Of a stretch of DNA of 12,161 bases, positions 7,693-12,161 are shown piece after piece (position 1 is the first letter of the stretch; every line of letters starts with the position of its first letter). The notes under the pieces were generated by a model that saw nothing but the letters and a program-made list of their open reading frames with translations, was not told the origin of the DNA and made no database searches. The translations under genes were made by a program, and so were the position numbers. Source of the stretch: Pleurocapsa sp. MO_226.B13 (GTDB taxonomy: Bacteria; Cyanobacteriota; Cyanobacteriia; Cyanobacteriales; Xenococcaceae); the NCBI GenBank assembly GCA_030064795.1, contig JASJEI010000123.1, positions 1-12,161 of the forward strand, written 5' to 3'.

Positions 7693-8886
7693 ATGAATAA
7701 AGCAATGAAGGTAAGACTTTATCCAACCGCCGACCAAAAACAGCTACTAGCACAACAGTTTGGCTGTAGCAGATTTTGGTGGAACCAAGCACTTGGTTTG
7801 CAGTACGAACATCGTTCTGATTCGGGGAGATGGTTAAAACGTACTGAGCTAAATGCTCTGCTTCCTGGCTTGAAACAAGATTTACCTTGGTTGTCTGATT
7901 GCTATTCTCAAGTTCTACAGGCTACCACTAAGCATTTGGAACAAGCGATGAAAAACTGGTTTGAAGGCAGAGCCAAAAAACCAAGATTCAAAGCTAAGAA
8001 AAATAAGCAATCGATTAGTTTTCCTCAAAATGTCAAGATTGTAGGCAGCCATCTAAAAATTCCCAAGATCGGTCTAATTGAAGCAAAGTTTACAAAGGCT
8101 ATTGAAGGAACAATCAAAACTGTAACCATTAGCGTTATTCCTTCTGGTAAATATTATGCTGCTATTGGATTAGACTTAGGCGATGTTGAAATCAAACAAT
8201 CAAGTGATGGTACGATAACTGGTATCGATCTAGGACTCAAAGACTATGTAACTTGCCATAACGGGACTGATACCTATTCAGTCAAGCATCCTAAATGGCT
8301 CAAAAAACATGAACGCAATCTTAGATATCAGCAGAAAAAGTTATCCCGTAGAAAGAAAGGCAGTAGCAGACGTAATAAAGCCAGGCAATTGGTTGCTAGA
8401 GTACATGAAAAACTAAGCAATGCCCGTCAGGATTTTCTACATAAATTATCTCGAACCATAACAGACGATAGCCAAGTCGTTGTAGTTGAGAATCTCAATA
8501 TTAGAGGAATGGTCAAAAACCGTAAGTTGAGTAAAGCTATTGCTCAATCGGGGTGGGGAATGTTTCTCAATTTTCTGAGCTACAAGTTAGAACGCAAAGG
8601 AGGCGTTTTGGTAGAGATAGACAGATTTTTCCCTTCTAGTAAGATGTGCAGCAATTGCGGACACATTCACCAAGAACTAGAACTCAAGGACAGAGAATGG
8701 ACTTGTATCCAATGTTCTACTTACCACTTGAGAGATGAGAACGCTAGCCGTAATATTCGTACAGAAGGAATGAAAGTCTTAGGGCTGGGACACAGCCCTC
8801 GTGGAGACGATGTTAGACTCGGAGCTTGCTTTGAGCAATTGTCTGTGAAACGAGTACCATCCTATGAACAGCTTACTCTGTTTTAG
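7693..8886 (+). CDS. tnpB: TnpB, RuvC-like RNA-guided endonuclease of the IS605 element
   Basis: TnpB proteins are RNA-guided nucleases, ancestors of Cas12, that cut the empty donor site next to the target motif and favour retention of the element. The 397 residues are full length for the family. The N-terminal part has the usual MKVRLYPT start and CSRFWWNQAL helix. RuvC I is GIDLGLKD with D179, RuvC II is VVVVENLNIRGM with E266, and RuvC III is HLRDENASRNI with D348. The zinc finger has C319-x2-C322 and C338-x2-C341. All catalytic and zinc residues are present, so the nuclease is probably functional, unlike the many decayed copies in genomes. Its 3' end runs directly into the right-end hairpin, where the guide RNA is normally encoded. 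An ATG at 7705 is an alternative start. Confidence 0.96.
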   Translation: MNKAMKVRLYPTADQKQLLAQQFGCSRFWWNQALGLQYEHRSDSGRWLKRTELNALLPGLKQDLPWLSDCYSQVLQATTKHLEQAMKNWFEGRAKKPRFKAKKNKQSISFPQNVKIVGSHLKIPKIGLIEAKFTKAIEGTIKTVTISVIPSGKYYAAIGLDLGDVEIKQSSDGTITGIDLGLKDYVTCHNGTDTYSVKHPKWLKKHERNLRYQQKKLSRRKKGSSRRNKARQLVARVHEKLSNARQDFLHKLSRTITDDSQVVVVENLNIRGMVKNRKLSKAIAQSGWGMFLNFLSYKLERKGGVLVEIDRFFPSSKMCSNCGHIHQELELKDREWTCIQCSTYHLRDENASRNIRTEGMKVLGLGHSPRGDDVRLGACFEQLSVKRVPSYEQLTLF

Positions 8887-8890
8887 GAAT

Positions 8891-8908
8891 CCCTCAATTT
8901 ATTGAGGG
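8891..8908. repeat. Right-end subterminal hairpin of the IS element
   Basis: CCCTCAA (8891-8897) pairs perfectly with TTGAGGG (8902-8908) around a TTTA loop, the same loop as at the left end. GAAT (8887-8890) sits at the 5' foot and TCAA (8915-8918) is 6 nt after the 3' foot; these match the guide and cleavage tetranucleotides of IS608-like right ends. There is no T-run, so it is not a terminator. Confidence 0.75.
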
Positions 8909-8927
8909 AGGATGTCAAGAACCGCTA

Positions 8928-8933
8928 TATAAT
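8928..8933 (+). promoter_or_regulatory. Candidate -10 box just outside the IS right end
   Basis: A perfect TATAAT lies 9 bp beyond the proposed right end of the IS and about 95 bp upstream of the next gene. The best -35-like match is TTGAGG (8902-8907) in the right arm of the IS hairpin, but the 20-bp spacer is too long for a good promoter. It may drive the gene at 9025. Confidence 0.28.
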
Positions 8934-9002
8934 TTAGATAGAATCGAAGACTAAACAAATGTAACTCTTATGCTTCTGTTTTTTTAGGGGGAGACTTCTC
9001 TA

Positions 9003-9009
9003 AAGGGAG
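9003..9009 (+). promoter_or_regulatory. Ribosome binding site with a start-stop codon before the HMA_2 gene
   Basis: AAGGGAG (9003-9009) is a good Shine-Dalgarno sequence but lies 15 nt before the ATG at 9025. Between them, 7 nt after the site, is ATGTAA (9017-9022), an ATG immediately followed by a stop codon. The site could also be partly hidden in a small TTCTC/GAGAA hairpin (8996-9000, 9007-9011). Confidence 0.35.
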
Positions 9010-9024
9010 AAAAGCGATGTAATT

Positions 9025-10110
9025 ATGTCAGTGCAATCAGAAAGTATCGAGTTTCAAATTGTTCACGCGATCGCTGGAAGGATTCACATCAAAATTCCTC
9101 GTCTGAAAAGAGATTTTGGCTACAGCGAGCGGTTGCAGAGATTGGTGAAGACTCTCAGCGCAGTCATAGATGTGCGTGTTAATTCTGCTAGTGCTTCGAT
9201 GATCGTGTACTACCATCCCAGAAGCATTGAGAACAAAATAATGCAGAGAGAATTGATCTTATGCGTTTGGCAAGCCGATAGCAAGTTTTGGCTGCATAAG
9301 ATGCGTTTGCCCTGCAAGGAAGCGAGCGAATCTCCCCTGAAACTCTTAGCAGAAACAACCAAACAGCCAGCTCCAGTCATCGAAGTGGTTTCTTCTGCTG
9401 CGGAGCCAACGGAGGATGATGTTTCCCCTGCCACGAATCAGACGACAGGAATCGAGACCCCCGCAGAAAATTTATCTGAAATCGATCGATTCCCCATTAA
9501 TGTCGATCTCGAACAGAAACGGTTTGAGGTTGGCATTCCAGCTTCCTATATCCTCCAACCTCTCAATGTCGAACTTAAGAAGTTTGCAGCTGAACATGAG
9601 AAGAACACGGAATCAGAGCGGATCGAAGTAGAGCTAGAAGCCTTTTTGAGAGAAGGAGGTTTTTTGCTCTATGGGAGAGCCAATGGTTGCTTTAGAGACA
9701 TTTTGTCTATCAATCCTTGGACTGGCAAAAAACATTACACTCCCTGGCTTGCAATTACTGCCGTGGGAACTGCCGAACTAGAAGCAACTGTCGTTGATGA
9801 AACTATCCATGTTAATCTCACCAAATTGAGTGTTGCTGGCGAGTCGGGCAAATGGTATCAAGAATTAGTCAAATATGCTTTCGATTATCTCTTCAAAACC
9901 AAACTGATAGAGAGAATCAACTATACTTTATCTAAAATTAAAGGGGCAAAGATCCAGCAACTTTTCTTAGAGCTAAAAGTAGATGAAAAACTAAGAAACC
10001 GCAGTCAGGAGTTAGGTTTAACTCCTAAAAAGGTAGATGAGTTGTTGGAACTAGTCGAGGTAAATGCCAGAGTATCTAGCGATCGCTTGTGGTTATCGGT
10101 TTGCCTTTAA
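9025..10110 (+). CDS. HMA_2-like domain protein with an unrecognised C-terminal domain
   Basis: The 361 residues divide into three parts. Residues about 10-67 resemble an HMA_2 domain, a ferredoxin-like fold: the VHAIAGRIHIKIPRL start, a helix, then VIDVRVNSASASMIVYY. It lacks the CxxC metal-binding motif of true heavy-metal domains, so metal binding is unlikely. A low-complexity acidic and Ala/Pro/Thr-rich linker follows (about 100-155). The C-terminal part (about 155-361) alternates beta-rich stretches (RIEVELEAFLREGGFLLYGR, LAITAVGTAELEATVVDETI) with amphipathic helices and ends in SSDRLWLSVCL. It may be a lipid-binding type fold, but I cannot assign it. No signal peptide or membrane segment is seen, which suggests a cytoplasmic protein. 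The gene is convergent with ppk2, with 6 bp between stop codons. Confidence 0.8.
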   Translation: MSVQSESIEFQIVHAIAGRIHIKIPRLKRDFGYSERLQRLVKTLSAVIDVRVNSASASMIVYYHPRSIENKIMQRELILCVWQADSKFWLHKMRLPCKEASESPLKLLAETTKQPAPVIEVVSSAAEPTEDDVSPATNQTTGIETPAENLSEIDRFPINVDLEQKRFEVGIPASYILQPLNVELKKFAAEHEKNTESERIEVELEAFLREGGFLLYGRANGCFRDILSINPWTGKKHYTPWLAITAVGTAELEATVVDETIHVNLTKLSVAGESGKWYQELVKYAFDYLFKTKLIERINYTLSKIKGAKIQQLFLELKVDEKLRNRSQELGLTPKKVDELLELVEVNARVSSDRLWLSVCL

Positions 10111-10116
10111 GTGGAT

Positions 10117-10965
10117 TTAAAATTTCTGGGGAATAAAATGACCTTGTTCTGCTGAAAGTGCATCGTCATATTTATCTGCCATATTTCGTTCTCCTAGTTC
10201 AATTTTTTCCCTTGGTAAATCTTCATAAGGAATCAAACTGAGGAAATGGTAGATGCAATTAAGACGGGCGCGTTTTTTGTCATCTGCTGGAACGATATAC
10301 CAGGGTGCATCACTATGATCTGTGGCAATTAACATATCATCTCTGGCTCGGGAATAGTCATACCATCGTCGATAGGATTCTATATCCATCGGGCTTAACT
10401 TCCAGATTTTACGCGGATCGTTAATACGGTCTCTAAAACGCCGTTCTTGTTCTTTCATACTGGTATCCAACCAATACTTAATCAGTGTAATATCCGATTC
10501 TACGATCCCACGTTCAAATACAGGTGTCTGTTGCAAAAATTGCACATATTCTTTCTTAGTACAAAAGCCCATAACTCGCTCTACTCCCGCACGATTGTAC
10601 CAACTGCGATCGAAGATTACGATTTCGCCACCAGCAGGAAAATGTTGGACGTAGCGTTGAAAATACATTTGGGTTTTTTCTCGGTCTGAAGGGGTAGGTA
10701 AAGCAACGACACGGAACACCCGAGGACTAACACGTTCGGTAATCCGCTTGATGATACCTCCTTTCCCCGCTGCATCTCGTCCTTCAAAGACAACAATAAT
10801 CTTCAGTCCTTTTTTCCGAACCCAATATTGTAATTTAACCAGCTCGGCATGAAGCCTTGTTATTTCAGCATTGTATTCTTTTTTTGATAGTTTAGGAGAC
10901 TTAGGTGAAAGGTCTTTCTTGTTTTTCTCCATTAGTTTTAGATCTAAACCCAATTTAGACAACAT
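10117..10965 (-). CDS. ppk2: Polyphosphate kinase 2 (PPK2 family)
   Basis: PPK2 enzymes transfer phosphate between polyphosphate and nucleotides, mostly making ATP or GTP from the diphosphates in the cytoplasm. The 282 residues form one PPK2 domain: Walker A GRDAAGKGG (62-70), the following GIIKRITERVSPR, Walker B FDRSWYNRAGVE (118-129, D119-R120) and the basic lid RRFRDRINDPRKIWKLSP (175-192) with WYDYSRARDDML after it. The length and single domain fit the short class I type. Whether it prefers ADP, GDP or AMP cannot be read here. The ATG at 10965 has a second in-frame ATG at residue 12, before a Lys-rich, poorly conserved leader. The gene is divergent from the YihY gene and has a perfect TATAAT 30 bp upstream on its strand. 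Confidence 0.96.
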   Translation of the reverse strand: MLSKLGLDLKLMEKNKKDLSPKSPKLSKKEYNAEITRLHAELVKLQYWVRKKGLKIIVVFEGRDAAGKGGIIKRITERVSPRVFRVVALPTPSDREKTQMYFQRYVQHFPAGGEIVIFDRSWYNRAGVERVMGFCTKKEYVQFLQQTPVFERGIVESDITLIKYWLDTSMKEQERRFRDRINDPRKIWKLSPMDIESYRRWYDYSRARDDMLIATDHSDAPWYIVPADDKKRARLNCIYHFLSLIPYEDLPREKIELGERNMADKYDDALSAEQGHFIPQKF

Positions 10966-10994
10966 TTAAATTGTAAAATTAATGTAGTTGAAAA

Positions 10995-11000
10995 ATTATA
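10995..11000 (-). promoter_or_regulatory. Candidate -10 box of ppk2
   Basis: Read on the minus strand, 11000 to 10995 is a perfect TATAAT, which would give a 5' leader of about 20-25 nt before the ppk2 ATG at 10965. No good -35 hexamer is found at 16-18 bp spacing, so it could be an activator-dependent promoter or a chance match in AT-rich DNA. Confidence 0.35.
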
Positions 11001-11129
11001 AAACCTGGCTAGTGATCGACTAATAAATAGCTTACCAGAGAGTTTTGGTATGGTATGAGCAATCGCTCTAAATAATCAGTTTCTAATTACTTAATTCAAA
11101 AACAGGCCGTTAGACAAAATTTCTAACCA

Positions 11130-12032
11130 ATGATTTTTCAACGCTTGATTCGTTTTTGGCGCCATCTCAACTTAGCTGTTTTAATGAGAGTAATACAGAG
11201 AATTGGCAAACATCGTCTATTTGGTTTGGCGTCTGAAATGGCTTACAGTGACTTGCTGGCTTTATTTCCAGCTATATTAGCCATTTTAACTGCTCTGGGA
11301 AATCTTAACATTTCCCGCGCAGAAATCAATTTTTTAGCCCAAAGATTACGAATAATTGCTCCTGAGGAAGCTCTAAACTTAATTGATGGATTTGCCAGTC
11401 AGGTACAACTTCCTCAAAGTCAGGGATTATTGTCTCTGAGCTTTATCGTTGCCTTGTGGGTTGCTTCGAGCGCAATCAATACAGCCATGACTGCCATGGA
11501 TTTAATTTATCAAACATCACCACAACACATCAGACCCTTTTGGGAAGCCAAATTAGTCGCCATAATTTTGACTATTGCTATTGTCACCCTGACTTTTACT
11601 GCTTCTTTCTTAGTGTTTATCAGCGACGTAATTTGTAACTTGGCAGTCAACAACATGACCATTATGGTATCGGCGACTTTATTGACAATCTGGAACTCGT
11701 TACGTTGGCCAGCAGCATTGGCAATTGTCTCTTGTGGGTTTGGTATTATTTATCGTTATGGAGTCAGTAAATGGCAGCCTGGAACGCCGATTATGCCTGG
11801 AGCAGCGATCGCTGCTTTGCTCTGGGCAGTTAGTTCTAAACTATTTCGCTTTTATGTAGCTAATTTTGCAAATTACAGCTTGACTTACGGAGCTGCAGGA
11901 GCAGTAGTAGTGCTAATGCTGTGGCTGAATTTAAGTTCTCTGGCTCTTCTCATCGGAGCAGAGCTAAATATAGCAGTCGGAGAATCGATCGAAGCAGAAA
12001 GCAGAAACAGAAAAGATCGACATGTACAATAA
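11130..12032 (+). CDS. YihY/BrkB-family integral membrane protein
   Basis: The 300 residues have the layout of the YihY/BrkB family (once mislabelled ribonuclease BN): a short amphipathic N-terminus, then about six membrane segments near residues 36-58, 99-121, 140-164, 178-206, 220-242 and 250-278. Family features include LASEMAYSDLLALFPAILAI after the first helix, WVASSAINTAM in the second segment, and the late block PGTPIMPGAAIAALLWAVSS followed by NYSLTYGAAGAVVVLMLWL, which is strongly conserved in the family. The end is hydrophilic (AESRNRKDRHVQ). Its molecular function is not established. It probably sits in the cytoplasmic membrane. It is divergent from ppk2 across a 164-bp region and is followed after 31 bp by a partial frame on the same strand. 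Confidence 0.94.
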   Translation: MIFQRLIRFWRHLNLAVLMRVIQRIGKHRLFGLASEMAYSDLLALFPAILAILTALGNLNISRAEINFLAQRLRIIAPEEALNLIDGFASQVQLPQSQGLLSLSFIVALWVASSAINTAMTAMDLIYQTSPQHIRPFWEAKLVAIILTIAIVTLTFTASFLVFISDVICNLAVNNMTIMVSATLLTIWNSLRWPAALAIVSCGFGIIYRYGVSKWQPGTPIMPGAAIAALLWAVSSKLFRFYVANFANYSLTYGAAGAVVVLMLWLNLSSLALLIGAELNIAVGESIEAESRNRKDRHVQ

Positions 12033-12063
12033 ATTAAGCAATATCAAAACAAATGCAAATGCA

Positions 12064-12161
12064 ATGGTAAGCATTGAAAAAACCAAGTTTATACCACCCC
12101 AGCCCCAGATGTTTTTGCTCTGGGTTACTCAACGTCTATCAGGTTTATATGCAGCTTGGTT
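12064..12161 (+). CDS. Start of a gene cut by the window edge
   Basis: From the ATG at 12064 a frame stays open for 32 codons to the end of the window. The peptide begins MVSIEKTKFIPPQPQMFLLW and continues VTQRLSGLYAAW. The other plus-strand ATG codons just upstream (in the GCAAATGCAATGG run) soon meet a stop. No clear ribosome binding site is present. The short polar start followed by PPQPQ and an aromatic/hydrophobic stretch is compatible with the start of a lipid acyltransferase, but I cannot identify it from so little. Confidence 0.45.
   Translation, partial: MVSIEKTKFIPPQPQMFLLWVTQRLSGLYAAW

Larger units (their letters stand above)
7192..8918. mobile_element. IS200/IS605-family insertion sequence with divergent tnpA and tnpB
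   Basis: The element is about 1.73 kb and carries a Y1 HUH transposase gene on the minus strand and a tnpB gene on the plus strand, with start codons 42 bp apart. This is the IS605-like divergent arrangement. Subterminal hairpins are present at both ends (7210-7228 and 8891-8908), and there are no terminal inverted repeats or target duplication, as expected for this family. The left edge is placed just after TTTAA (7187-7191), which resembles the IS605 target. The right edge is placed at TCAA (8915-8918), which with GAAT at the hairpin foot (8887-8890) matches the IS608-type cleavage and guide pair. The exact ends are inferred, within a few bases. The element contains no GCGATCGC. It lies between genes and breaks none that I can see. 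Confidence 0.85.
8790..8934 (+). ncRNA. Probable omega RNA (reRNA) scaffold and guide at the IS right end
   Basis: In IS200/IS605 elements the TnpB guide RNA spans the end of tnpB and the right end, with the guide being the first bases outside the element. By analogy the scaffold would cover roughly the last 100 bp of tnpB, the hairpin 8891-8908 and the end at 8918. The guide would start at 8919 (GAACCGCTATATAATT). The 5' limit is arbitrary, and the call rests on family knowledge plus the intact tnpB rather than on a sequence match. Confidence 0.4.

Noticed and set aside
8891..8908. Right-end hairpin read as an intrinsic terminator of tnpB
   Set aside because: No T-run follows, and the position, loop and foot sequences fit an IS200/IS605 end.
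9055..9230. Heavy-metal binding or copper chaperone function for the HMA_2 gene
   Set aside because: The CxxC metal ligand motif is absent from the domain.
1..12161. CRISPR array, tRNA or rRNA genes
   Set aside because: No regularly spaced direct repeats, cloverleaf-like or rRNA-like sequence was seen on either strand.

Overview
The window looks like cyanobacterial chromosomal DNA. Nine perfect copies of the octamer GCGATCGC (the cyanobacterial HIP1 element) lie outside the insertion sequence. Several proteins are also of kinds common in cyanobacteria: an MCE/TGD-type lipid transporter, a DUF1400-type secreted hydrolase, an HMA_2-type protein and a WD40 lipoprotein. I cannot name the species.

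Layout, left to right. Bases 1-361 hold no intact gene: a short minus-strand reading frame (22-192) looks like the tail of a decayed gene, and 193-361 is the leader of the first operon. Bases 362-4531 form a plus-strand group encoding an ABC permease (MlaE family), an ABC ATPase (MlaF family), an MCE-domain substrate-binding protein (MlaD/TGD2 type) and a seven-bladed WD40 lipoprotein whose start codon overlaps the MCE stop codon. Together the first three make a complete lipid-transport ABC system, and the propeller is a candidate extra envelope component. After 140 bp comes an 831-residue exported protein (4672-7167) that fuses a DUF1400 alpha/beta hydrolase to a family-3 solute-binding domain.

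An IS200/IS605-type element (about 7192-8918) follows, with divergent tnpA (HUH Y1 transposase) and tnpB (RuvC-like RNA-guided nuclease), both apparently intact and flanked by subterminal hairpins that share a TTTA loop. It sits between the fusion gene and an uncharacterised gene (9025-10110) with an HMA_2-like N-terminus and a C-terminal half I do not recognise. That gene converges, with only 6 bp between stop codons, on a minus-strand polyphosphate kinase 2 (10117-10965). A divergent intergenic region separates ppk2 from a YihY/BrkB-family membrane protein (11130-12032). A last frame, open at the window edge, starts at 12064.

Functionally, the left half has an envelope and lipid theme: MCE transport, a lipoprotein and a secreted lipase-like hydrolase. 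ppk2 belongs to phosphate and nucleotide energy metabolism. The most unusual points are the hydrolase/solute-binding fusion, the WD40 lipoprotein coupled to an MCE protein, the HMA_2 plus unknown-domain protein, and an intact TnpB element whose candidate TAM and guide can be read from its flanks. I saw no tRNA, rRNA or CRISPR array.
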